Shown here: piece by piece, positions 13,648-25,620 of the stretch | How the letters are laid out: each line of letters opens with the position of its first letter | Position numbering within the stretch: the stretch's first letter is position 1 | Assembly (NCBI GenBank): GCA_932294295.1 | Contig: OW028585.1 | Location: 310,001-374,000 of the forward strand | Direction of reading: 5' to 3' | Source: Alitta virens | Taxonomy: Eukaryota > Annelida > Polychaeta > Phyllodocida > Nereididae | Length of the DNA stretch: 64,000 nt | Translations under genes and position numbers: made by a program | Notes under the pieces: model-generated | Told to the model about the DNA's origin: nothing | The model's database searches: none | Seen by the model: only the letters and a program-made list of their open reading frames with translations

Positions 13648-14141
13648 GATAGATGGATGGATGGGTGGATAGATAGATGGATAGATAAGATGGATAGATA
13701 AGATAGATGGATGGATGGGTGGATAGATAGATGATAGATGGATAGATAAGATAGATGGATGGGAGGATAGATGGATAGAGATAGATAGATAGATAGATAA
13801 GATAGATGGATTGGTAGATAGATAGATGGATAGATAGATAGATAGATAGATAGATAAGATAGATAGATAAGATGGATGGATGGGTTGATAGATAGATGGA
13901 TAGATAGATAGAGAGATAGATAGATAGATAGATAGATAGATAAGATGGATGGATGGGTGGATAGATAGAGATAGATTGATAGATAGATAGATAGATAAGA
14001 TAGATAGATGGATAGATACATAGATAGATAGATAGATAGATAAGATAGATGGATGGGTGGATAGATAGATGGATAGATGGATAGATAGATAAGTTAGATG
14101 GATGGATAGATGGATAGATAGATAAGATAGATGGATGGGTG

Positions 14142-14174
<33 letters not shown>

Positions 14175-14428
14175 GATAGATGGATGGATGGGTGGATAGA
14201 TAGATGGATAGATAAGATGGATAGATAAGATAGATGGATGGATGGGTGGATAGATAGATGATAGATGGATAGATAAGATAGATGGATGGGAGGATAGATG
14301 GATAGAGATAGATAGATAGATAGATAAGATAGATGGATTGGTAGATAGATAGATGGATAGATAGATAGATAGATAAGATAGATGGATGGATGGATAGATA
14401 GATGGATAGATGGATAGAAAGATACATA

Positions 14429-14459
<31 letters not shown>

Positions 14460-17400
14460 AGATAGATGGATGGGTGGATAGAAAGAAAGATAGACAGATA
14501 AATAGATAGATAAGAATAGATAGATAAGATAGATATATAGATGGATGGGTGGATAAATATATGGATAGATAGATAAAGATACATAAAAGATAGATAGATA
14601 GATAGTAGTAGTATACAGTGTACTCCATGATTAAAATAAGTCTATGCTAGTGCATAGGAGATAGATAGACTTACGGGTTGGTTGGAATCGGTTTCATGGT
14701 CGTATTATAGCCAACGTAATCAGAGCAGTTTGCGACAGTCGTATTGAGGACTTCTTGGTATGGACTTTCAACATAGTTCCCGACAGTGCATGCCATGCAA
14801 AGGGCTAGGCCTGTCCAGGCACCAGTCACTGCTCCCTGGAAATTACAGCATAAATGACAAGTGAGAAGCATTTTCATTTAATGGCAGGGTAGGACATTTC
14901 TGTCAGCCGTCTTCAGGACAGTTATTCATCAATTATGATATATGATTTTTTCACCTGTCAGTCAGTATCATTATGTACTGAGACTTCAATATCAATAGCA
15001 TATCTGTAGATATTACCAGACTTCATGGAAGGCAGTAAAACAACAAAACGCAGATGGGGCCAAAATGAGTAGTTAGAATGGTGGGGAGCGTTGAATTGTG
15101 ATATAAAGGGGTTACTATTGAAAAACTTGGGTCCATTAAACCTAAATCAACAAATCATTATGCGGCAGATATGAACTTGTTTCTGTTTGAAAGTAACCAC
15201 CTAGGAAGCTAACAATTAAAATGATTCAAACTATATACTAACGATCCAATTAGCACAAGGGAAAAATGCTCCTAGGATGAAAACACCAAGGAGAGGTCCG
15301 GCCACTCCACTCACGAAGCTTTGGGAAGCCTGAAAGAAGAAAGATATCCATATAGAATGTTAAATTTAATGTTAATAATATTTTTTTTTTGTATGTATGA
15401 TACTTCTTTTATTATTATTGACAAAATACAAGTTATTTACAACAATAATGATGATTAGTGGTCTCAGAACTTAATTCTAAGTTATTTTGAGACCACTAGC
15501 TATATGAAAAAGTTTAAGGAATGAGATGCATGAGATGAAGTTCAGAAAAAAATTATGTTAATAAAGAGAGCAAGTGATGGAGAAACTATGTATGTTATTT
15601 TTAGTTCATTTCATTCTTTAGATGAAATTCACATGCTCTTACAACTAAGCATTTTCTATAATGCATTTGAGAACTAGATGAAATTCACATGCTGATAAAA
15701 CTTAGCATTTTCTGTAATGCATAGGAGAGCAGAGACGCCACATTCCCCACCCCTCAGTGAATTCTTTCATATACATTTCATTATACTAAGTGCAACTAGA
15801 CTCAACAACCCAAACAATACTAAGTGCAACTAACAGACCAACTGACTAAATAATCATTTTAGTTAAGAAATCAATTTTATCTTTGTAGCTCATTTCACTT
15901 TTAAAATCTATATTGTCACCAGCTATTAGGATCAATGTAACCTATGTGTCATTTGGGTTTGGTTCCCGCTATCCTCGAGCGTGGCAGATCTTTTCAAGCA
16001 TGAGCCTTTCTAAACTTCCCAGCGAGTATACACCCAGCATGCAGCCATTACAGCGCTCCTTTTGTCACTCTACCATTTTACTGCCTATAGCCAAGTACCC
16101 ATTTACACTTGGGTGGAGTGAAGCAGTGGTTCAAGGAGGATCTGCTCAGTTCCTCCATGCTGTGACTGGGATCAACCTGCAACCTTTTTTGTCCAGAACT
16201 TTATCCACTGTCATGAATGACTCCCTAATTAGCATCTAATGAGACCCAACAATATTATCAATGAGTTCATAAAGCATCTTGTACCTGTAAAACATGGCCA
16301 CCCAGAATTTCAGCCAGGAAGGCAAACCCAATTGCAATTGCTCCAAACACGGCACCTGAAATTAAAGTTCATTGCACTGATTTCAGAAATCAAAGATCGA
16401 GTTATGTCTATCGAGCGTTTTATTGCGTGCAACAGCAGCAACACTAATGACAGATTAACATCTATCTCTTACACAAGAGCTTAGTAGCCAGGGCCTTCCT
16501 CTCCTCTGGGATGTCACGAAACCTCCACTCCAACATGTCTTTCCAAGTGACAGCAGCTAGCGAGTTGAGCGAGGATGATAATGTACTGAAAGGTGTTATC
16601 GATGTCAATTATTATAGGATTTTATTGAATTGATGAAGATGTAGTAAACCATAAGCATACATTTTGTGTTCATAGCTTTTATAATACATATGAATTAACC
16701 AGATAGTGCACACAGTAGAAAATAGCTTTTGTATTTTGGTATTGAGGTGTGCTTGTGTAATCATAAGTGACTTCAATGTCTCACCTGAGGGCGCCACTGA
16801 ACAATACTGCAACAAAGAGACCGGGCAAAGCAGGCAACTGAAGACCCTCCACTATGAAGTAGGGCAGAAGCTGGAGAATAACACACATCCATATAGTACT
16901 TTATTCAAGAGCTTTGTGCATATGATGTAATTTCTACCGAATGACAGAAAAAAACCAAACAAACCGCAATATTAAGTATTTACAGTTAGGTTCATAAAAT
17001 ATGGTCGACTCTAGACAGCTGTAGCAACCTATTTCTGGCTGTAGCTATAACTGGCTAAAGTCGGACACTTCTGTCTACCACCACCGAAAAATATAAATCT
17101 TGGTAAATGTAAGAAATGTATCTAATATATCATAAATATGTATGTACAATAGACATACATCTTTTCAACAACAAAAAACGCCAATTATGCTTTACTATCA
17201 ACCTATGTGCGACATACTTTTAGATCCGGCTTTGAGTAGCCAACTGTAGCTAGACAGTTCCGTTTAGTGGCAGGTACATGGCCAAATGTGCTACGTGCGT
17301 TTTCCATGCATTTGGATAAACGCATGGAAAACGCATGGTTTTCATCTCATTTTAGTTAGGCAAAAACCATGCGTTTTTCATGCGTTTATCCTTCTCATGG

Positions 17401-20400
17401 AAAATGCACGTGGCACATTTAGCCATGTAGCATTATATATCAGAAGTGGTCTAACTTTGTTCAGGTTCAATTTGACAGGCTGATTCTAATGAAACTAACT
17501 GTACCTGGTTAGAGTTGCCAATCTCTCCGCTTCTCAACGGATCACATCCTCTCTCTTGGTAAAAGGCGAATACGACCAATCCCACCATGCAGGTCAAGGT
17601 GTACACGATCATCATCAGAGGGATGTTCAACAGGACTGCCCTGCAAAATCATTCAGCAGTTTCATCAAGTGGCGCATGATCCATTGCAAGTATTGTAATT
17701 GAATGAGTTTGTAAATAAACATGGATGCCGTGATGCTCAGCAAACAAGGTAGCCAATAATGACAGCACACATGCTTTTCAAGTGACAAAGAAGATATAGT
17801 CTTCGCAACAAAGGACACATTATTGAGACACTACTATGGGTCCTTTTGATGACAGTCTTCAAGACATTATATTGACCACTGTAGACAGAACTGCTATTTC
17901 TTTTGACAACGTTAGCCTTTACCATAAATTATATTGACCATGGTAAAACTATAGCTGCTGCTTTAACGATGAATTTATTCTAAACAATACGTTATTCCGA
18001 CCACACAAGTACTGGTCTTGTTGACATTGAAATTAACTTAAAGACACGTGACCATCATAGGCCCTACTATAAGGCCATAAAATTGTCTCTGGTCATCAAA
18101 TATATGAATACCAAGGACTCACCATTTTCCTCCATTCATTGTTTTCACGGCACAATATCTCTGCACTGACGTCTGTCCTGTTCCGACAGTTTGCGAGGAA
18201 GAAACGAAACGCCCCAGAAGAACCGACCAGACACTGATGCGCACAAAGGGACTGGGAGTCAGTCTGAAACACAACATTAAAAAAAGTTACATGTGCCTAA
18301 CTTCCATTTCATTGCATAGACGATGCTTATTATTGCTTTTCAGTCAGGATTCAAAAAGTTCACATGTTAATAGCCACAATTTTGATTCACTGTTTGCACA
18401 ATCAAAATTTATGGGCGTATCATTGAAAACATTTCTAAGGTGCATTGCGGTCAATGTACACTCCTGAGCAAAAGGAAGTTTTCACCAGAAAAAAAAATCA
18501 CCTATATATTTATATATTCACAAATACATGCACTTTCTGTTCTAAATAAATAGATAATGAGGAGACCAATATGCAGTTATACTGGCCAAAGTTGGTGATT
18601 CTATTACTGGCTGAGGCCAGGAAAATTGCATATTGGTCGACAACTGTCCATCCATGCACTACATGGCCAATTGTGCTACATGCGTTTTCCATGCGTTTGG
18701 ATAAACGCATGGAAAACGCATCGATTTTTTCCTTATTATAATTAGCTAAAAACCATGCATTTATCCTTCTCATAGAAAAAGCACGTTGAACATTTGGCCA
18801 TGTATGCATTTCTTATACAATGTATTCCACACCAAAATTATGTATTGTTCCTCTCATGTGATATTCTATGTGTGTCTTGATTGGCTGTTACAATTTAGGA
18901 GCAGAATATTTGTTCCTGCTATTTGATCACTAATAAAGAAGATGATAAGTGAAAAGTAACAAACACAACAATGAATGGATGCCAAGACTGAAGGAGATGA
19001 TAAATGAAAAGTAACAAACACAACAACGAATGGATGCCAAGACTGAAGGAGATGGTAAATGAAAAGTAACAAAAACAACAACGAATGGATGCCAAGACTG
19101 AAGGAGATGGTAAATGAAAAGTAACAAACACAACAACGAATGGATGCCAAGACTGAAGGAGATGATAAGTGAAAAGTAACAAACACAACAATGAGTGGAT
19201 GCTAAGACTGAAAACAAAGTTTTGTAGTCGTGTATATCAACATAATCATGAAAAATGTTACGATCAGTTAATCATGCTCATCGCTTCCTGATAGAAATAG
19301 AAGATAAGATATGACCTGTCTTTATTGATGTACTAAATCAAATTTTAAGATAATTCAATCACAATAAAGCCACTTATGACATGATAAGTAGCTCTTTTGA
19401 CGAAATGATTTTGACCTGGCTCCCTGACAATTGTATACACATCCTCTTCCATTCTAACAAATAACTCTTATTTCATTCTTCCTTCTAATGGTGTAAACAA
19501 TATTGTTTGTGTTGATATACAGCAATGTGCAAAAATCTTGAGCCGTCCTCAAATTGATGCTACAGCAAGGAATTTTATATCTGATTATTATGTTGCCTGC
19601 AGGGTTGAACATACTTACCCTGAATATATTACAGAAATAGGAAAATAGGAAAACAATAATAGAGAAGAAAGTTAGTTTCTTCTGGTTTATTTCTGTTATT
19701 GGGTATAGTCCCCATTTTACATATAACTTCATGAACTGGCTCTTAGAGGTTGCCCAGTAATTTGACTACAATTCTTTCCTAACATCATTAAAAGGTACCT
19801 TAAACACAAATACAAGTTGTCAAACTTTTATTACAAGCATAGTGCAGGATGTTTAGATGTATTAAGGCGGCTCAAGACTTTGACACAGTACTGTATAATG
19901 TTTTATTTTGTTCTCTGTAAATGTATGATAAGATTTTGCAACCAATCAGCAAAAATGACTAATCACTAAGATTTTGCAACCAATCAGCAAAAATGACTAA
20001 TCACTAATTGGGAAGATGACAAGTTAAAAGTTCCAGACCTGGTTTGCTGGGGGCAAGGGGGTTCATCAAAATGTCTCGTAAGTATACTAGTATAGGACTT
20101 TCAGTGTAGTTTACCATTATGATGTAGGGCTATGTGTAAGGTACAATGAACATTTGATTAAATTTGTCAATATGGTTGATCAGAGCATTGAAATCTCCAC
20201 CTAATATATTGCACTCAGATAGCATGAACTTGAACTTGAACAAACGTCAGACCAATCGGCCATGATTGATCCAATGTAGCATCTTATCTGGGCACAGCAC
20301 ACAGGTTTCTTAGGCTTGGTTCTATCAGTTTAATATTAAATCTAACAAACACAAATGAATTTCCAAAAGTTCAGACTCACTCCCAAGTGTTTGTTCTTCC

Positions 20401-23009
20401 ATGTTCTTGACTTATTCTCCAAACGTTTGCAAATCCTCCCAGTTCAATGCTGCCCTGTAACAAATAACAAACAAATCAGAGCCAATTTAAGACAAACAGT
20501 TAAAAAATTATTATATCACATGTATACCAGTGTGTTGACTGAACAAGTATCTATACTACCCGTTATGAAAACAAATTTGTTTACTTATTATGTTCTTTAT
20601 TTATTTCTTATTCTTGCCCCAAATATACCGGAGGTATCGGGGCGCAATTGTGTAGTTTTTAACATATTCTTAAAGAATAAATACATTTTGAGTTTGAGTT
20701 GAGTTTGAGTTGAGTTTGTAATAAGTTGTTACTCCGTCATCGAGTTAATAATACTCACAATGTTATGTCAAATAATATCTCAAATATTCTTATCTTTACT
20801 TACAACGATAAGAACGGCAATTACACCACCCATGAGGACAAAGGCTTGGAAGACATCCGTCCAAATAACAGCTTTCATTCCTCCCTGAAAATATGAAGAT
20901 AACACATAATGGATGCAGTTAGTTACATTTTGTTTAATGACGTGTTAACTGATGGATGAGGTCATTCACGCTTGTACTAGGTAGGGATAGTCAGCCAGGC
21001 ATAACTACATGGCCAAATGTGCTACGTGCATTTTCCCTGCGTTTGGATAAAAGTATGGAAAACGCATGGTTTTCACCTCATTTTAATTAGGCCATGCGTT
21101 TATCCTTCTCATGGAAAACGCATGTGGCACATTTGGCCATGTAGAGTGCGCATTGCGCAGAGCCCTGTGTTGGCCACCAAGGTTCGAGGTTTTCACCACA
21201 ATGTTACCAACGTTGCCACAAGGAAGCCCATGGATCTTCAAATAATTAGAGGCACATAATAAAAGTCAGAATGAGTTCATTGTCCAAGAATGATTCTTTG
21301 CCTTTCTTGTACACCCAACATGTAATAGTGAAACCTGATCATAACAAATTGCACTCTTTTGACAATCCCGAATAGTTCATCAGAAACAGGTATAAACTTA
21401 TGCCGGAATAGTTGGGACAAGATTTATATCAAAAAAAGAGGGCATCACTATCACAGATAAAACTAAGATAGCATCCTAGTTATACTAATGAAACAGGGGC
21501 GGTTCCAAAGAGGGGTGCCACCAGCACCCCCCCCCCTTCAGCGCTGATTTTACATTGTCAAAAATCAATCAGTCAGAGCAAGGCACAGTTAATTCAATGA
21601 TGGCTCTCCCCCCATCTGAAAAGTTCTGAATCTGCCGATGTGAAGAGACTTACAATTGCGGTGTAGATAGTCGCGACAACTCCAGTGGCCAGAATTGATG
21701 CCCAAGTCGGAAAGCCAGTCACTGCAAAGCAATGTAAAGGATTGTTTTTTCACATTTGTCTGTTATCATTGATACTATATAGTTATCTGCTGTAAAACAT
21801 TAGTTTAAGCAATTATGTAATTTGACCCGTTTCACAGGAATTGAATGCCCTCAGTGCAAACACAACCAATCTAATATCATAAGCCAGCTATCACAGAAAT
21901 TAGTTGATTTACCCCAACCAGATAATAAAGGTCCAGCTCAGATAGCATAGTAGATCGGGTCAGCCCGACATTAGCCTGACATTGATTTGACCTTGTCAAT
22001 GCTAAGTCAACATCTAGCCAATGTAACAAGTTACATGGGGGAGCTCAATGTCCAAAATCTACACTCCATACATATCAATTATTATACTATTTTATATATC
22101 AAAAATATACTATTTTATAAAAACATAACTGTCATACCTGCATCTAAGGCTGTGGCAGGGGAATACATGGCAATGCCCATGTACAAAATCTGAAATTAGA
22201 TAGATAGATGGATCGATAGATGCATAGCTAGGTAGATAGAAAAAATAAAGATAGATATACAGACAGATAGATATATAGATAGATAGACAGATATATAGAT
22301 TGATTGATTGATAGAAGACTTGAGTTATTAAATACGAGAATAGAGTTACTGTAAATCAGTTGAAAGCTTGTTATTAAAATTACCTGTGATAACATAAGTA
22401 ACAAGGTTCCAGTTAAAGTCACCGCTTTTGAGTTGAACCGTCTTTGCAAATACTGAAATGGAAAATGCAATGGAAAACCCTAGTGCATTGTTGAATTCAG
22501 TGATGGTCTATTAATCTGAGAATATCAATAATACAAATTCCTAAAAAAAAATTAAGGAAGAAAAGAAAGCATCGTAAATTTGCCATGAATTATTAGTATT
22601 TCCTGAACAAAAACTTTGGATTATAAAAATATGCCAATCAACTCACCTCAAAGGAACTTGTAATTTTCAAGGGGTAAAAGAGAGGTACAAAGAAAATCGC
22701 AGTGCTCAGATAGGCCATAGAGGACCCGATGGAAGCTACCCACTGCATCGGACCATATTGGTACATCTCAGCTGTGTTTCCCAAAACCAGAATAGCCGAG
22801 ATGTACGACATGAAGATAGACAGAGCGACAGGGATTACTCCTAAATTCCTGTCTGCCATCAAATACTCCTTGGTGGTTTTCTGTTTACTCCCTGCAAGGG
22901 CGCTGTAAATGCCGATTCCCAAACTGATCAATAAAGTTGCGCTGAAGATCAAGTAGTCGTACCATTGGAAACCCCTCCTCTCTTGTCCGTTCCCGTTTAA
23001 GATATCCAT
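9885..23009 (-). CDS. Sodium-coupled solute transporter, SLC5 family (monocarboxylate/multivitamin-like), complete, 16 exons
   Basis: Exons (5' to 3' of the gene): 23009-22647, 22452-22384, 22189-22138, 21721-21654, 20884-20804, 20454-20381, 18263-18123, 17640-17505, 16870-16785, 16585-16473, 16355-16285, 15329-15243, 14835-14675, 11122-11022, 10671-10490, 10145-9885. All boundaries are GT-AG, every phase agrees, and the sum is 681 residues plus TGA. Family marks: [10 protein letters not shown] and a YISAI segment in exon 1, FEYLQRRF across exons 1-2, [13 protein letters not shown] (exon 5), SVQRYCAVK (exon 7), and [12 protein letters not shown] followed by a Ser-rich [12 protein letters not shown] (exons 9-10), which in SLC5 proteins lines the sodium site. 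Family members bring solutes into cells with Na+ across about 13 membrane segments; SLC5A8/A12 carry short monocarboxylates and SLC5A6 carries biotin/pantothenate. I cannot choose among these by eye. Exon 13 has NTT and NCS glycosylation sequons in a likely extracellular loop. The last 147 residues are a hydrophilic cytoplasmic tail ending NTEF, a possible class I PDZ ligand. At 681 residues it is longer than the vertebrate members (about 610-640). Confidence 0.93.
11126..14604. repeat. 3.5 kb GATA/GGAT tetranucleotide satellite with higher-order structure
   Basis: The whole stretch is built of GATA units mixed with GGAT, GGGT and GATAAGAT variants on the plus strand (CTAT on the strand of the SLC5 transcript). 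It fills nearly all of intron 13 between exons at 14675 and 11122. A longer unit is superimposed: the marker TAAGTTAGATGGATGG recurs at 12101, 12536, 13116, 13563 and 14090, and GATACATAGATAG recurs about 70-75 bases before each, so blocks of about 435-580 bases have been copied. The minus strand has almost no stop codons in any frame, so long Ser-Ile-Tyr-Leu frames appear; they are artefacts of the repeat. Confidence 0.97.
14651..14668. repeat. Small GATA tract next to the exon 13 splice donor
   Basis: The words GGAGATAGATAGAC stand immediately intronic of the SLC5 exon 13 donor (GTAAGT at 14674-14669). This is a satellite of the same tetranucleotide type as the large array in the same intron, but separated from it by unique sequence. 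Confidence 0.6.
15456..15497. repeat. Short perfect hairpin in SLC5 intron 12
   Basis: Arms AGTGGTCTCA (15456-15465) and TGAGACCACT (15488-15497) enclose a second stem, AACTTA (15468-15473) with TAAGTT (15478-15483), around a short loop. It could be a MITE end or a decayed palindromic element; I see no RNA gene here. Confidence 0.5.
15618..15727. repeat. Two-copy direct repeat of about 54 bp
   Basis: The phrase AGATGAAATTCACATGCT...AAGCATTTTCT.TAATGCAT occurs twice in a row (about 15619-15667 and 15675-15723) with a few differences. It lies in SLC5 intron 11. A second short duplication (CTAAGTGCAACTA) follows at about 15788-15835. Confidence 0.7.
16981..17503. mobile_element. Tc1/mariner-type MITE (family B), copy 1, carrying a nested family A MITE
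   Basis: The left end TACAGTTAGGTTCATAAAAT and the right end ATGAAACTAACTGTA are inverted versions of each other, with TA at both outer edges as expected of Tc1/mariner target-site duplication and a CAGT start typical of that superfamily. The interior matches copies at 34672-34932, 40601-40863 and, inverted, 49225-49512. A family A MITE interrupts it at 17275-17429. It occupies most of SLC5 intron 8, and its right terminus is directly against exon 8 (17505), so the transcript's splice donor GTACAG includes the element's first bases. Confidence 0.85.
17275..17429. mobile_element. MITE family A, copy 1 (nested)
   Basis: A 155-base element begins TACATGGCCAAATGTGC and ends in the inverted form GGCACATTTAGCCATGTA, with inner palindromic GCGTTTTCCATGC / GCATGGAAAACGC blocks. 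TA stands at both edges. Relatives lie at 18660-18804, 21006-21143 and 36616-36750. It is inserted inside a family B element; the uninterrupted family B copy at 34672-34932 reads GGCAGGTAGCATCATA across the same point with a single TA. Confidence 0.88.
18660..18804. mobile_element. MITE family A, copy 2
   Basis: The ends TACATGGCCAATTGTGC and AACATTTGGCCATGTA are inverted repeats, with internal GCGTTTTCCATGCG and ATAAACGCATGG as in the other copies. It is flanked by TA and lies in SLC5 intron 6, between exons at 20381 and 18263. Confidence 0.88.
18951..19212. repeat. 55 bp minisatellite, about 4.7 copies
   Basis: The unit begins GAAAAGTAACAAACACAACA and continues through GGATGCCAAGACTGAAGGAG. 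Starts are at 18951, 19006, 19061, 19116 and 19171, and copies are nearly identical, so amplification is recent. It lies in SLC5 intron 6. Because 55 is not a multiple of three, three overlapping minus-strand frames stay open across it; these are not genes. Confidence 0.95.
19930..20005. repeat. Perfect 38 bp tandem duplication
   Basis: AAGATTTTGCAACCAATCAG and its continuation to AATCACT occur twice without change (19930 and 19968). Each copy holds a CCAAT box, which is probably coincidental within an intron of SLC5. Confidence 0.9.
20460..20725 (+). mobile_element. LINE 3' end remnant with a TTGAG tail
   Basis: This plus-strand segment ends in AAAGAATAAATACATTTTGA followed by a repeated GAGTTTGAGTTGAGTTT tail, the usual form of a CR1/L2-like 3' terminus with a short tandem tail. 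The reading frame before it is a mostly aliphatic C-terminal scrap. It sits in SLC5 intron 5, antisense to the transporter and only a few bases from exon 6. Confidence 0.5.
21006..21143. mobile_element. MITE family A, copy 3
   Basis: The ends TACATGGCCAAATGTGCTAC and GGCACATTTGGCCATGTA are inverted, with TA flanks and the family core. It lies in SLC5 intron 4. The internal loop is shorter than in copy 1 because a segment near the centre of symmetry is missing. Confidence 0.88.
22191..22318. repeat. GATA-type microsatellite touching the SLC5 exon 3 acceptor
   Basis: GATA/GACA/GATT words fill 22199-22318, starting about 9 bases beyond exon 3 (22138-22189). On the transcript strand this is a CTAT-rich tract immediately upstream of AATTTCAG, the splice acceptor, so the microsatellite supplies its pyrimidine tract. 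Confidence 0.85.
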
Positions 23010-24183
23010 CGTGAAAATTTCTTAAATATTTAATCGAACTGAAAACTAGGTTTGGATGGAAGTCTGCAAAGTATGTGAAGTTGGAATGGTTATCGTCTGC
23101 ACGGAATGGATAGAAAACTTTAAATTGCTAGTTCATTGTCATTTCTTCAGTCAAAAGTTCACAGTCTTCAATTCCTCTCCATACCACTCCTTTTTAAATC
23201 ATTCCAAACTGACCAATTTACGATTATTAAACACCAATCCAGTTCGCAAACAGTTGCAGATGATTCCGTGGCTATTAATAAGAAGCTACTTTTGCAATCT
23301 TCTTTTCACAAACACATCCACCATAAACCGCTTAGAAATCATCAATAAGAGGAGAGGAAAAAATTCATAATGAAAAACTGATCCGTTATCAAATCAACTA
23401 TCACGATTACTCAAATCTCATATCTTCAAAAGATTGATAATCTGCATGACGCCTCGCGAAATGTTGGATTTACATTTGAATCACATCGCGACAGATACGA
23501 CTGACTCTTCAAATGCTTTATCTGTACTTTTCACTGGCATTGATATGAGTTTGTTAATAAAGATGAAATATTTTTGTAAAAATGTATAAACAATGAGTAA
23601 AAAACAGCAATAGTTTTCTGTGAACCGGAAGAAATTATGATTTAGTCTGTAATCATGTCAAAAATGAGTACAACTCTTGTTGATATCTATCAATGTGACA
23701 GTCCTGAGAAATACAAGAATTCGATTTAGGAAACTAGGGACACAGGGATCCACTAAGATTGTCACTGGAAACAATGAGCGTCACATTTCCAAGAGGGGAT
23801 TGACGAATGAAAGTTTAACAATTTCTACACCATGCGCTAAAACCTTCAAAAGTAACTCAGGGGTTAGCGCTTCGAAAGTACGCTTATACAATGAGCAGTG
23901 CATTAATCCTGTAGAAAGTATTTTTTTCTTCTTGAGATGATTCATAATTGAATGGACCCATAACAGCCCAAAGATCTAATCAATGTTCATATATTCAATC
24001 CCTAGGTACATACATTAAGATAAAAAAAACTACTGTATCACTTTTTGACAATTATTTAAAAAAACAATTTGACAAAAATAGTAATTGCTAAAAAGGCCTA
24101 AATACTATGGCCACCATGTCTATTGTCATAAACGGGTGATCCAATTTTTTTTTCTTTGTCATTGTAATGTTTTGTAGTTGTGA

Positions 24184-24371
24184 CAGGTGGATTAGGGCTT
24201 TACGTCCTCTATTTCTGCACCTGATGGGCTAATAATTACAGGCAGGGACCATGGCAATGAAATGGATGAAACATCCATCCAAGTTAGGCTCAACTGGGAA
24301 TTTAATCCAGGACCCAGTGTTTGGAAGCCCAGCACACTACCACTGAGCTAGGCCCCCATCCCTGTAATTTT
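24184..24371 (-). mobile_element. tRNA-derived SINE (family S1), copy 1
   Basis: On the minus strand it begins with a tRNA-like head with A-box TAGCTCAGTGGTAG and a decayed B-box, followed by a body containing GATGGATGTTTCATCC and CCCTGCCTGTAATTATT, and ends in CTAATCCACCTGTCA. Three related copies lie at 33543-33741, 38860-39048 and 39997-40196. The head cannot fold as a functional tRNA without the shared body, so it is a SINE and not a tRNA gene. Confidence 0.8.
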
Positions 24372-25620
24372 TGAGGTAAGACAACTATATGATTTAGGTG
24401 TTTATATTTTTCAATTTTATGGCTTCTGTGGTAGGGCCATATTTTAAGTATTTTTTGATTTTCAACTGGTTCAAGAGAACTGGGAAGTAGCTCTATGTTG
24501 AGATGTCATGTACAATAAAATCATCATAAAATTCATAAACAAAAACCTCCTTACAACCAAAAAAAAGTACAGGTGAAGATATAACACCACAAAGATACAG
24601 ACCAAAGACCATCTCTCCATGGTGTGGAACTAGTGCTGTGTAATACTAAATATTGATTGAGGCGAGACAAGAATAATTTGATAAGCATGATAAGGAGGTA
24701 AATGTGTAACACGTTGTGGACCCCAAGCCTTATCATCTCATCATTATGTCTGCCTCTGGCAGCTGGTCATATAAGCTGACTAAGCCTCAGACCCATTACC
24801 ACGTGCTCAGGTCCCATTTGGGACCATGTTTTGTTTGAATCCATGTGGTATTTTGTGCCATATTTTGCTCCTGAGAAACGGAAATCGTAGTTTTTCATTG
24901 ATACTAGATTCAGATTCTTTTTATTTTGCCAAACAAAAAAATATTTACAATTTATTTTCATATTTTCATTTATAAACATTTGTTTCGCAAGGTCAGTTTT
25001 GGAGAAGAACTAGTTTAGAGCCAATAGACCTTTGTCACACCATGCTCAGCAAGTCTTAAGCCCGATTTTTGTGGTATTTTTACAGCAAGGCCTAAGTTGT
25101 ACAGTATTATTATTAGTTTCTCAAATATGACCAGTTAAAGAAGTAAGCCCATTCAGAAGGTGCGTGCCTCTGATATCTATTTATGGATCACTGAGAACAA
25201 AATTTAATTTAGTGCCTCGCTGATAATCTTTCGCCTCTGTAATGCACTACAAAGATACACTCAATAAATTGTGAACAGGACTAGTGTTCATTGATAGAAA
25301 AAGCTAAAACTTGAAATTTAAAAGTGGTCTTCAAATAACATTCACCATCCATGATACGATCACGAGTTAACAACGATTGGAGTTTTGGTAATTTGTATAT
25401 TGTATGTTATATAAAATTTTCTCAGTGCTACTGACCAGAGTCTTAAACAGATTATATGATAATCAGCCAGAGGCAGAAGTAATGATAAGATGATGAGGCT
25501 CAGAGTTTACATCATTTCCATGCCATGGATGGGGTTTTGCACTTGCCTCAGCAGAGATACCGCGTAGAAGGTACCATCAATCGCAAAAAAATCGGCCAAT
25601 AGCAGCCAATTTTGAAACCC

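Noticed and set aside
10999..14628. Very long minus-strand open frames (up to 1157 codons) of Ser-Ile-Tyr-Leu repeats
   Set aside because: They are produced by the tetranucleotide satellite, which reads the same peptide in all frames and lacks stops; they are intronic to the SLC5 gene.
18866..19217. Three overlapping minus-strand frames of about 90-106 codons with repeated hydrophobic units
   Set aside because: All three are frame shifts of the same 55 bp minisatellite; no splice sites or family resemblance.
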